This document shows, one piece after another, positions 1 through 13,100 of a DNA stretch of 64,000 nt. The position numbers and the translations under genes were made by a program. Positions within the stretch are counted from its first letter, which is position 1; each line of letters begins with the position of its first letter. The stretch comes from Nephromyces sp. MM_2019. Lineage: Eukaryota; Apicomplexa; Aconoidasida; Nephromycida. Under the pieces are notes generated by a model. That model saw nothing but the letters and a program-made list of their open reading frames with translations. It was not told the origin of the DNA and searched no databases. The DNA lies in NCBI GenBank assembly GCA_015657535.1, contig JADHZB010001368.1, forward strand, positions 1 through 64,000, read 5' to 3'.

Positions 1-49
1 CACACAGATTACGGCGCACACAGATTACGGCGCACACAGATTACGGCAG
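1..49. repeat. 16-bp tandem repeat, three copies at window edge
   Basis: The unit cacacagattacggcg occurs at 1-16 and 17-32, with a third copy from 33 that diverges after about 15 bases. The array may continue beyond the left edge. Read on the minus strand it contains TAA, and the copy at 41-43 supplies the in-frame stop of the giant gene model. Confidence 0.9.
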
Positions 50-3000
50 AAAGTTACTATGAGATGATACTTCACACGCACAAGCTACATTAACAATTTT
101 ATGCACCATAATTTGCTTTAATTTTCCGGCTTCTTCTTCGTGTAAAGCACACAAACTAGCATAGCTTCCTCATCAAATCAAAAGATTATCTTCATATATA
201 AACATCATATCTTTTTGAGAAACGAAAACTTTTCATAAAACATCCAATTTGCAGTTCTAATTCGTACCTAAAACATCATTTTCATTCAAAAAACCAGAGA
301 ATCCCATTATCCAGGTGTAAAGCAGTCTCATCACGCTCTGAAAAACATCAAAAAACAGCCTTTTGAAGGTTTTTTAGTCAAAATTTATCCAAAATATGAG
401 GGTATCTCCACTATGAAGTGAAGCTATAAAAGATACAGTGTAGTGTATCATCAAAGAGCCTCGCATTTTCAACAAAACACAAAGTAGCGTTTGTTTCTAT
501 GTGTGTGTGTATACATTTAAAGAAACAAACTAACTCTATCTCTACCCATCAAAACCAAGAGAAACCAGATATCACACCCCTCAAAAAGTTACTCCAACTC
601 CCATTCCCATTTTGCTGGTGTGTGTGTATGTGTGTGTGTGTGTGTGTGCGTGTTTTTGTCTCCATAAAAGCTTACCCTTCTATCCAGATTACCTCCTATA
701 GTAATAGCAGCTCTTTCCTTAAAATCTTCAAAGAGTTTTCTACTATATTTATACTCACTCTCTCTAGATTTCGTCTTCGCATCAACACCGGCGGCTAGCA
801 TTGCAGATGATGAATCGTCAACCTTCAAGTGCTTATCTGCACTGCGTTTATCGCTAGAGGTAGTAGTGAAGATGAGGCTGCTAGTTATCCCAAGGGACGC
901 TTTAGGATCAACTGCTGCGTTAGACCTGCTAATCCCCACAGTATCTGCTAATTTTTCTTCCTCTAGTTTTCTACTAGAAAAGCGAGAATCTTCAAAAGCA
1001 TGAGAATCTCCATTTTCATAGCTGATGCTATCCTGGAGGTTGTTAGGAAGAGGCGAGCTTGTGTGTGTGTTTACAGAGGAGCTTTTGGGTGTAGCAGTAG
1101 TAGTTGGCTGAGCTAAGCTGGGAATCACGGTATGATGAGTATTAGGCTGCGTTAAGATGGGAATCGCAGCACTACTAGGCGGCTTTAAGCTACCAATCTC
1201 ACAGCAGGCACTCTCTCTCTTCAATAAACCTGATTTGATGGAATCTCCATCTAATGGAAGGAGATTTTTGTGTGTGGGAGCATCTTCGCTTCTTCTTTCG
1301 CTGGAAACACTGGTGAGTGTAATCCTCGGCTTCTTCAGTATAAACGTAGGAGGAAGAACCTGCTGAAAGCTCTTCAGTATGAGATCCATCGGACGGTAAA
1401 CCACAAAGAATCGCACCTCTGTAACTAAGAAATCCTCAGCCTTGAAGATAGGAAAAGAATTAGCATCCTCTTCAATGAATGCAGCTACAGCAGCTACTCC
1501 ACCATCATCATCTTCATAACCCCCTTCGTGTGTTGCCCTAGGGAATCCTATCGTTAAACTTGAAGAAGAGAAAAAGAGCGTCTTCCACTTCCTCAGTAGC
1601 TTAACAATAGGAATATCGTCTGAGAAGTCTTCGAGCTTCTGTTTGCTAGCGAATAAGGACAGAAAAAGAGGAGAAAGATAGGAGGCTTTGCCTGCAGCGA
1701 GGGGCAGAGGAGGAGCTGCCCCCCCAGCATACTGAGAACTTCCCCCAGCAGTGAAACCCACGCGCCCACCCCCCCCAACAGCATACTGAGAACTCCCCCC
1801 CCCTCCTTCATCCCGAGCAACCTCTCTTGAAGCCTCCCACATTACAGATTCAGCCTCCCCTCCAGGAGGAGATATCAGCAGACAGAGGCTATCCTTTGAT
1901 TTACAGTATGATAGAGAGACGAAGATCCATCGATTCTCCTCTACACAGCCGGAAACACCTTCTTTCAAGCTACCCTCCAGCAGCTGATTCGCTGAAGATG
2001 CGTACATAGAAGCTGTTCCAGCAGCGAAACTCTCTGAAGAAACCTCTGAGGAAGGAGCTGCCAAGTAGCTCCAGCTGATTGGAGGAAAAGCTGCTGTTAT
2101 CAGCGGATCTTCACTGAGGAAAAAGAAAGTGGCCTGAAGGCTGGAAGCATCAAACGATTGACTTTGAAGCAATCCAAAGCTCCACGTTGAGCCCTGAGCA
2201 AGATGGTAGCTTTTGAAGATTGAAGATTCACTCTCGTTCAAGTTTGAGAAAATGGGGGTTTGTGTGTGGCTGCTGCGATTTCTAGTGAAGTTTGAGCTAA
2301 TTTGAGGTTCTCCCTCATCACTTTTAGCTGCTGAAGATACGGGAGGTTTCATTATTGCAAACCTCTCCTTCCCCCCCCCCAAACAGCCATTGCTGGAGAA
2401 ACACAGCCACATCTCTATGGTCCACCCTTCTTCGATTCCTTCGTCAATTCCCTGAGCAGCCAGGCGTTCTAGCTGCTCAGAAACTTCTACAGCAGCACTT
2501 TGCCTCTTTGGAAAGCGTTTCAGAGCATTATCAGACAAGCAGTTGCCCAACAAGTCAAAAATGGCGTCTTCCTCTTTCTTCTGTACACCAAAAAAGGTGG
2601 AATCTGCCAGATTTGCTTGCTTAGCTCCCAATTGCACACCAGTGGGCGAAGATCTCTCCTCTTTTCCTTCTTCAATCATCGCTTCTCCGTAGGCTACACA
2701 AGATTGAGTACCAACACAAAGCGCCCAGTTTGGTGGTGCGGAATTCTGGGATACCCCCCACTCATCCTGGAGGTCTATGGGAGAAGAAGGAGGTAGAGAA
2801 AACTGCCATTCTTCAGCTTTCTTCAACCCCCCTCGCTGGAGAATGCTGGCTTTGCTGGAGAATGGCTCTCCTTCAGCATTTTGTGCATCATCTGCCAAAG
2901 TAGTTACTGCTGCCCCCACACACACAACACCCTCTAAATCCCCCACATCCCCCCCACCCCAATTAATACCGGAGGAATCACTGCTAAAGATAGCAGCATG

Positions 3001-5584
3001 CCTCTCACAGCTACTGCTATCACGCACTCTCGTTCCTTCACCCTCTGCAAATCTATAGTAAGCAACCAGCCCAAAAGGATCTAAGCACAGTGAAGCTCGA
3101 GCAGTAGCCCTTGATTTGAAGATAGAGGACTCTTTCGCTCTATGGCTGAGTGAATGGCTGCCACCATGGCGAGCAGTAGAATCATCTGAAGTATAGAGAT
3201 TCGCAAGAAAGTTTGAAGAAGCAGCAAAAAGCTCCTCATTGCTCAAACAAGAGAGATAGTATGGCAACTCTACACCTTTAAACAAATAAGATGATGTTTT
3301 AGCATCAAAAGCAGGAGGCAAAGGAGAAGAAGAACCACCATCTTCTCTCAGCAGCTTTTCGCCTCTAAACTGAGCTGAATGAGCTTCTTCTTTAGTCAAA
3401 AGCAGATGGAAAGCATCGATGAAGTAAAACTTCTCGCCAAACGATTGTGAATATGCTGCTGCCTCTGGCAGAGAGTGCTCTATCTCCAAGCCTGGATTGC
3501 CTGCAGAATGCTGTCTTCGCTGCAATATACCCTTTTCCGGGAGGAGAGCCCTCTCATAGCTCTTCACCCTGTGATGGAAGAAGAGCTTAGAAGCATTGAT
3601 AACTGGGTAATCACTAGCTAGAGGCTTTCCTGGAAGGAGGTTTTCTCCCAAATTTGAAGATGATGCCATAGCTCTTCCTCTGGCATTCCCTACGGCAGAT
3701 GCACTAGCTAACACGCTAGAGGGGGTAGACTCTAGCTTACTTAAGCTGCTTGAAGCTTCAGCTTTCTCTTGGTGTGCAGAATAAGCTGCCAGCGATGAGA
3801 GTAGCGAGTTTCTCAGAGACTCTTTTAAGGAAGAACTTTCAGAGCGTGAAAGCAAGGCATCTAGAGGAGGATGAAGATGATCACGAGTTGCCATAAAACT
3901 CATTTCACACACAACCATCTTCAAGGCCCTACAAAACTCGTCAGAACCAGTGAAATATGCTCCGGCTTCAGAGATGTAGTTGCCAGTAGTGCGCACAGAA
4001 AATAAGGGATAAGAAGCCTTTGATCCACCCCCCAGCAAAGGGCTGAGTGACGAGTAGCACATTGTGAGGAAGAAGAGGAAAGAAGAGGAAGAAGACGCAA
4101 AAGCAGGAGATGAAGAACACACCATTGGTCGCATAGAGAAGGCATTTTCTTCCTCCTTTGAAGAGTGTGTTGCTGTGGATAGACCCCCCCTTCTACCAGC
4201 AAATCCGAGAGATGGGAAGCTTGAAAGACACCACACACCTCCATCATGACTACCCTTCAACCCCCATCCAATCGTACCGAGATGCACACAAAATAGAGCA
4301 TTGAGGGGGGAGTAGTTCTCCTGCAAAAACAGCAAAAGAACTGCCATAGAGGCAGGAGAAATAGACAGCAGCTCTGCAACATCCTGCAGCGAGGACGAAG
4401 CCGCCACTTTTGACCCCACCTTTGAAGAAGCCTGCGATAAACGAGAGGATGCCTTCCTCTCTCGGGATGATACTCGTTGTTCCTGCATTAGCTGCAGTTT
4501 ATGGGGAATGCTAGCAGCTCCACTGGAGAGATAGCTAGATGTGTTGTTAAAGTTGAAGAAAACTTCCAAGAAAACCACAAGATAAGCAATCAGAGCTCGT
4601 AATTCCTTCATAAAAGGCTTCAGATGCCACAACTTTCGCAGGCTTTCCTTCACTACCTGCTTCATCCCAGGTGTGAAGACGGTGTTAAAAAAGGCATTTT
4701 TCATGGAATCTCTGCCTTTTTCCCTCCTCCAGCTCGGCATTGTGGAATTCTCAGAAGCCCCCCTTACGCTACAAGCCGATAGCCTTCCAGAAGAATCATC
4801 TTTAGCACCGCTGACAACCCCTAGGGGGGTAACTGCTAGGAAATGCTTTCTATCCACCAAGCTGAGAAGCAAACCCAACGCTTCAACCACCAGAAGATGC
4901 GACTCAAACTGCAGAGACATCGCTGGTTTAGAAGGATTTAAAGAAGGAGTGGGTGAAGAAGAAGCAGGAAAAGGAGTAGAAGCAGAAACAGCAGAATAAG
5001 CATATTTTAGATTGAAATTCCCTCTAGAAGATCCTACAAAAGAGGCATTTTCTCCAGTATCAGTAGGGAGGAGAGAGCAGGAAAACAGTTCTTCACATAA
5101 CCTAGAAGGGGAGAGGAAGAAACTTGGAAAAGGAGGCGAATTTTCCTGATTTGAGTAAATTTGTTCTGCGATATTCAGCAAAGAGACGGCGTCTTGAGGA
5201 GGAAACTCCACTATTTCATAAAAAGAAGGGCCCTAATAAGAAAAAGTAAGAGTTTTTGGGTTTTTAGAACGGATGATTTGCGATATGGAGGCTCCGAGGC
5301 ACACACATACACACGGGGATGCAGAGGCACATAGAGGCACAGAGCAGGTACATATAACACATAGGAATAGAGAGGTACATATAACACACAGTGGCGCAGA
5401 GACACAGAGGCACACACATGCGCCTAGAGGCACAAGCAAAAAAGCAAATAGGGTTACAGAGGCACACGCACAGGCACACACAAACATGCATATACACATA
5501 TATACAGCTTACCACAAACTGCTGATACACAAATTTACACATTCAACGCATAAAAGACAAAAACTCGCCAACAACACCCTCCCT

Positions 5585-5617
<33 letters not shown>

Positions 5618-8600
5618 TCTCAAGCTAACCTCAAACACTGAAGCGCCTCCCTCAACTTCCCCTTTCGACTTAGCCTCGCCTCCTACCCCCTCTCTGCCTC
5701 CCAGATGACTGAAATCCCTCCAAAACAGCCGATTTCTACGATTTTCAGAGGGTGAAGGCATCGAATTCCTCTTTCTAAATGGCCAAACACCCAATCGATG
5801 AAAAGAAGCATCTTCAACCCGATTTCCTACAGACTTTGAAGACATAAAACCCCCATCTTCAACCTGCAAGCCTTGAAACAAACTTCCCTCTCTGAAATTT
5901 CCTTTGTTTTGAAGAGTATTGAAGAAAACATCATCAAATGATGAAGAAGAGAAGAGGGGCTGAATCTTCGTCAAAAGCTCATAAACTGCGGATTTCACGT
6001 CAATCAGCCTTAAAGCTGCAACTCGACTAGGAAAAGGGCTTGAAGAAGCTACAAAAGGAGAAATGTAGCTTGAAGATGATAAATTACTCGTTTTCCCTGA
6101 AGATGAGAGGGGGTTTAAATTAGAAGATAGCAGAAGCAAAGAAATCGCAGCTTCTGGGCTTAATGAAAGAAGCTGTGAAGGCACTGAAGATGTGTGAAGT
6201 ACGCTAAATCCCGTAAAATTGAAGTTTTTTGATGAACTTCTGATGGAAGGAGGTGAAGATGAAGATTCTCCGACGAACAAGCTTCTATGGTCATTGAGGA
6301 GCGAAGTTTTCCAGTTTTTGGAGTACCTGAAAGTGGGTGGGGGGGAGCGGGAGTTTAGCGCATAGAGAGAGAGGGAAGGATGGATTACCGCACACACACA
6401 GAAAGAGACAGAAAGTGTGGAAGTATGATACATAGAAATAAAGGAAAAGAGAGATATACATACTGACACACAAGCAAACAGTTAGGGATGCAGTGAAACG
6501 CACAGAAGAAGTTCGACATATACACAAAGAGAGAAATAGTGAGAGGGATATACACGCACATAAACACACCGAGCCTGGGATACAGAAAGTAAATCAACAC
6601 ACACAGTAACACATCTCGCGATTCATGCGTGCCAAAGGTGCTATCAAACTCACTACAAAGCATAACTTTACGCACGCTAGTACTCAAGCACATAAAACAT
6701 ACATATTCAACCCTAAAAACACATCCAAAACGCTTGTTTAAGGTTTAAAATACGTATACAAAGTGAAGTTTTCTCACACACACAAGTTTCGATAATCACT
6801 TGAAACGCTGAAACTTCTCATCTTCATCCGCCCAATATATGCATACACCTTCACTGTATACCTCAAGAAACTCCTCTTTTCTTCTTCTCATTTGCAAAAT
6901 AAAGCAAAGATATCATCAGTCACTGTCTAAAACACGCACACAGCACGTATATAGGTACTCAGCACTTTCAACCTTTCTCATGGTAGAAAAAACAAGAAAT
7001 TGGGCAGATTTTTCGATAAAATTTCTCTTCACCTACTACCCTGAAATACAAGTGTGTGCGTGTGTGTGTGAAGACTTACTTTAGCCTTGAAACGACCCCA
7101 ATCCAAGTCAACAGTACAGAGCGTGTCGTAGAAATCGCCAAAATCACATCTTCAACACTCCATTTGACAGCGAGAATCCTCTCTCCTGGACTACCTATGG
7201 TGGCCTGTAGATCAACCTGAAGAACGCAAGAGCATTCTGTAAGTATGTTAAGGCTAGCAACACACACAAAAACAACACCCACAGAGATCATTGCACACGG
7301 AGATGATTAAGCACACACAGGTGCACATCGAAATCGAGGCAAATAGGGGTAATCCCGCACTGAGAGAGATCCCTCCACTCAGAAAGAACTATACACATAC
7401 GCACACAGTGAAAATCAAATGCACACACAGTATGAAAGAGTTTCCTCTGAGATGCTCTGCCCTTATGTACCTGAAAGACTAGCTCCCAGTGGAATCTCGC
7501 AGTGCCATAGTAGCAGTCGTGAGCAGCTGACAAAGAAGCTTCAGGCTTTTGATCAGCCGTTCGATCAGCAATCAACATCAACACACACACATAGCGATGA
7601 GTAGATAAAGCGATCTTCATCGAGTTGCCTGAGCAAAGCCATAATTGCAGGGGATTAGCATAGCACACACACACACACACACAGAGCTAGCTGTGCGGCT
7701 ATAACGAAAGAGAGCTCACAGTAGGTGAAAAAGAATCACATAAATACACCAACACTCACATATAAAACACAAACACATACAACACACACATACAAAACAC
7801 AAACACATATACACACATATANAACACAAACACATACAACACACACATACAAAACACAAACACATACAANACACACATACAAAACACAAACACATACAAC
7901 ACACACATACAAAACACAAACACATACAACACACACATACAACACACACATACAACACACACATACAAAACACAAACACATACAACACACACATACAACA
8001 CACACATACAACACACACATACACACACACATACAACACATACACACACACACACACACACCTTTTGAAGGGCTACAGTCTAGAGATATCAAGCATTCAT
8101 CAGAATTAGAAGAGCTTTCGTATGGTAACTGAAAGACGGGAAACAGATCTGCCAATTCGCCTACAGAAGAGGCTTTCTGCACACACAAAAACCAAAAATA
8201 GAGGAAAATAAGAGGAGGGAATCTTCTTGTATCTGCATCTTCTGAAGAGTCTTCTACTGGAATACTTAGAGAGCTAAATTCGGGATGAAACTCAGGTCAG
8301 AAAAGCACACACAAGCTATATATGCATTAAAGCACACAGAGAGCGTTTGGTGGAGGAACTCATTTGGAAAAGGTTATGAGGAGGAGCATATGCAAAGAAG
8401 CACACTTTGCATCATACGCAGAGAAGCGCACACACACTTACACAAATAAACACACAAACACACACTTAAATACCTTCAGTTCTTCCAAACTAAGCCGCGT
8501 GTGCAAAAGATGCTTCGTTGAAAGTAGAGTGCGCGTTTCAGGATCCCAGCACACAAGAAAACTATACTCTCGCCTGCAATAGACGTATAGTTAACAGAGT

Positions 8601-8854
8601 AGAAGGCATGACAGCAGTGTATATACATCTACATCCTTCTCAAACACTGACAATGCATAGATTGCATGCAGTTTAGGCATTTTAAATGAGTGTATGAAAA
8701 GGACCATCTGCTTGTGTGTGTGTGCATGCACCCATCAATCACTAGACTTTCTTCTTCTCGGTTTTTACCTACTTATGTCTGTGTGTGTGTGTGTATGTGT
8801 GTTTATGCACCCATCAATCACTAGACTTTCTTCTTCTCGGTTTTTGCCTACTTA

Positions 8855-8885
<31 letters not shown>

Positions 8886-10106
8886 ATGCACCCATCAATC
8901 ACTAGACTTTCTTCTTCTCGGTTTTTGCCTACTTATGTCTGTGTGTGTGTGTTTGTTTGTTTGTTTGTTTGTTTGCTAGTATGTTTTTACTAGCTTAGTA
9001 GGTGAGTGTGTGTCAGCAGGCTAGTGTGTGTCAGTGGTGTGTAAGTGTTAATGCAGTAACACACTAGCATTAATGCTAGTGTGTTAGTTTGTAAGTATTA
9101 GTGCTATTATGTTACTGTGTGAGTGGTTTTGTGTGGAATAGTGTGCCAATGCACGATTCAGAGCCACTGCAAGAGCTAGAGCCAGATCTAGAGCTGTAGC
9201 TACCATTGGTTTTAGTGCTAGTGCTAGAGCTAATGCTATTATAGCTTTTGCTACTAGTGTAATACTAGCATCTTACACACTTCTAATAAAGCAGCGCTGC
9301 AGGGATGCTTGGGTGTGCAGCTATATATGCCACCAACAGCAAACACAGCACAAGCACAACACACAGAACACCAGACTACCCAAAGCACTCAATCTACAGT
9401 AAAGCACACGAATACACCCAAGACGCTCCAACGCACAAAACACACACACAATCCACACACACAATCCACACACACAACCCACAGAAAACCTACACACAAT
9501 CCACACACACAATATGCACTTATCCCTCACCTCTCTCCGAAACACACACGATGTATCGTTTGAAGCCTTCTGTTTACAGTTTTGCTGAGAATTACCTTCT
9601 TTGATACCATCTCATCGCTATCGCCAGTTCCCAAAGCCTTTCCCTTAACTACTAGCATTAAGCTGACATTAGTAAAGATTTTAGCCTCCTCTTGAGGAAT
9701 AGATGAAGCATCAGAAGCTTCTCTGAAGACGACTGGTGATATAGCAGCAACTAGGCAAAAAGCCTCATCTTCAAGTCCTAAAAAGTAGAGGAAAAAGAAA
9801 AAGAAAAGCGAACATGTTAGTAAAGGCAGAAAACAAAAGATTAAAGCAGTGAATTTCAAGCTTGGCAGAGAGTTGCAGCTAGAGAAAGATAAACTGAGAC
9901 GCACACACACATAGACTTTGAAGAGAAGCAAAAACATGCACACAAAAAAGAAAAAATGGATGCAGACGGATCTAATCTTGCACTAATATTAAAATTAAAA
10001 ACAAGCACACACACACACACAGATATATTTCTCCACTTCTCGTATTAGCACTAAAAGCTGGCCCATACACACAAAAGCCTCCCACTCACATCAAACTAAC
10101 AAAACT

Positions 10107-10138
<32 letters not shown>

Positions 10139-13100
10139 CACACACGCTCTCGCTCCCAAGCATGTCAAGCTAAATAAACCTACACACACACGCTCTCTCC
10201 CAATCAAATCAAACTTAAAACACCCACACACACAAAAAACCTCCACACCCATATCCAAACCCTACGTAAAGATGCCAACTAGCACACATATACACCTTCA
10301 CTGCTTACCTACTAGGCAAGCATCAGTAAAAACACCTACAAACAGCGGATTCAAGCTTCCAAACACCCCAGAAAGAAGGTAAACCTTTGAAACTTGCAGA
10401 AACTCCAGTGAAATCCCTCCCTCCTTATAAACTGAATCGACGAAAGGAAGGAATCTACAAGTTCTAATAAGGATGTATTTGCCTACATCTTCACCGCTAA
10501 AAGCACCTCCTCTTTTTGCCCAGACACAGTCTAAAATATGCGTAATGTACTCATCATCGGGAAGGTTAGCTTCCAAGCGTAGAGGCAACTTGTTAGATAA
10601 GCTGAAGATGTAGATGTTTCCGCTTGAAACATACAAAAAAGGTGAAAGAGGAGGGAAAATGGAGGCTTTTTCACCTTTCTCTCTTCCCTCATCTTCAATC
10701 AAAGCTGTCTGCAGCATTTTTCCAGAATATTCTGTGTTTTCTGCATTAAACGTTGCTCTCTGAGAAGAGCTTAAACGATTTCTACCTTCTCCGGCAGCAA
10801 TCAAATGAGAAAACTTCAATGTTTGAGAGGAGGGAAGAGAAAAAAGCTGCAAACAATCGGAAAGTATACAAAAAATGCAGGAAAAAGGAGCACAAGCGAA
10901 TAAGGATGTTTGAAAGGGGGAAATTCTCATAGTTGCATGATCGTGTTATAGAAGATAAACCTTTTTAAAAAGAGGAGTGGGTATGTGGATGTATGTGCGA
11001 GAGTGTTTGGAGGTGTGTGTGCGTTTATGCGGTTGTTTGTGAGGGGGTGTGGGGGTGTGTGTTTGAGTGCAAAAGAAGCGCATTAAAGCTGCCTGCCAGC
11101 AAAACCATGTAATCTGAGCAAGAGACAGAGAGCAATATGCACTGAGGGATAACGAGGCAAGCAGAAGGAGACATGAAAGCACACACACGCAGAGAAAAAA
11201 ACACACACACACAGATAAACACGCCTCGAAGACCTCAACTTCACACACAACTACGCCTCAAAATGCTCACTTTATGATGACCAGGTCCAGCATTCCATGA
11301 GAAGCTTTCGAGAATGTCATCAGCCATCAACAGAAACCTCCATCGCTCACTTAAATATGGCTGAAAATGGTGTGCCAGAAATGATGCTCTACTTCTACAA
11401 CTCAACGAAAACTTTTGTATTATTTCATCAAAAGCGTATTCTTCAAGGCAGAAGAACAAACGATAAACAATGAAAAATTTACTGAAAAAGACGATAAACG
11501 ATAAAGAACAAGCAGAATAAAAAACATCCATAGAAACACAGAAAACTACACAAAAAACAAACTTAAAAGCTCCTTCTTCTCGATAAAAAACCAAGAAAAA
11601 CGCATAATTTCTAAGTTCATACACATGAGAGCTTCAAAAAACACCTTAAACTCCCAAAGATGCATGCAGAGCTTGACAAACTACATAAAAAGCTTTCACA
11701 CGTAACCAAAAACAGCCTTTCACACAAACCACACACATTTCCAGAAATTGCACTTGCACACACGCAAAAATTCCACACATACCATGCTTTCACACACAGT
11801 ATAATTGTACGCACACCCAAACACCACATGTATTTCCACACACCATAGGACAAATTTCCATACTTCTACGCACACATACCACACACCCAACAAAACACTT
11901 CCACATATATACCACAACATACACACACACACACACACACACTTCACATACCATACATCACACACCACACACACGACCTACACTTGGCTTTCCCCGGAAG
12001 AACCTTTTATTGATGCCCTTAGACACTCCATTCGCTTCTACACACACATCAGCATAGCAGCTTCTCAGAACTACCTCCCAAGAAGACTTTTGAGTATCAG
12101 CAGGTTTCTTCTCACTCGCATCTTCACAAAAACCAAAAAATTTCTCTTCTACTCCGTTAAGAACTGTATGTACACCTCTTCTAACAGCTTCGTTACTTGA
12201 AGATGACACTTTACACAAGAGCCTTCCTTCCATTAACTTCCCATCCCCTAAAATCAGCATGAAACCAACATTTCCGTCGCTCTTCATGGGCAGAAACCGA
12301 AAGTGTAGAATTGCAGAATCACACACAACAGTTGCTAGTCTCTGGAGGGAAAGTAAACCGCTGCACACACAAAAAAGGGCTGAAATTACAGCGATTATAG
12401 ACCTAGTATTAGCAGAGCTTTTCTAGGCATGCAGAAATATATGCATATAACTACATGAAAAACATGCTAAAGATTGGTATACTGTGGGGGAGTTTGGGAA
12501 CGAAGTGATACACAGAAGGATAAGCACACATGATTGTGTGTGATATCACACACACAGAACAAAAAAGGTGAGATTATACGTAAAGAAACGAATATAAGTT
12601 CTAAAAAACACACACAGGAGTCTCAGCTCACACATCATACACGCTACCATACAAAATCGCAAGCAGCCAAGGAGACGATATAAGGGCAAGCAGATAATCG
12701 CAAAATCACAGACCATCCCACACACAACCACAGACTATCAAACACACAATCACAGATAATCACACCAAAAATCAAACAACCACACACAAAACCCACGCCT
12801 ACTCTCACATCCGAATACACAAACTCACAATCTCTTCATTGATTAGCAAAAAAAAATTCCCACAACTTTGCACACACACATTTACCTCTCATCAAAAGTC
12901 TGTCTAAGCAAAAATAGCATCCCAGAAAAAGTTAAAAACCCCCAAAACCCAGTATAAGGCTGAAAGTGGATCTCCTCCATAACAACACCACCACCCTCTA
13001 CTGAAGAGTCATAAACTGCAGGAAACCCTGTCATCGCACACTGTTTGCTTAAGCGAAGATACTCGTTTTGCACATCAACAAGCGAGCCAGTTTGAAACAG

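Noticed and set aside
499..798. Plus-strand ORF rich in Cys and Val
   Set aside because: It is produced by reading through (GT)n and by the antisense of the giant gene's exon 11; no independent support.
1593..4999. Many ORFs on plus and in alternative minus frames inside exon 11
   Set aside because: Shadows of the long coding exon; they lack their own splice sites or motifs.
7725..8132. Long Thr-His and Cys-Val repeat ORFs on both strands
   Set aside because: They are translations of the CA/GT microsatellite in intron 7.
8694..8993. 99-codon repeat-containing plus-strand ORF
   Set aside because: The three internal repeats are the minisatellite in intron 5; the Cys/Val runs are GT tracts.
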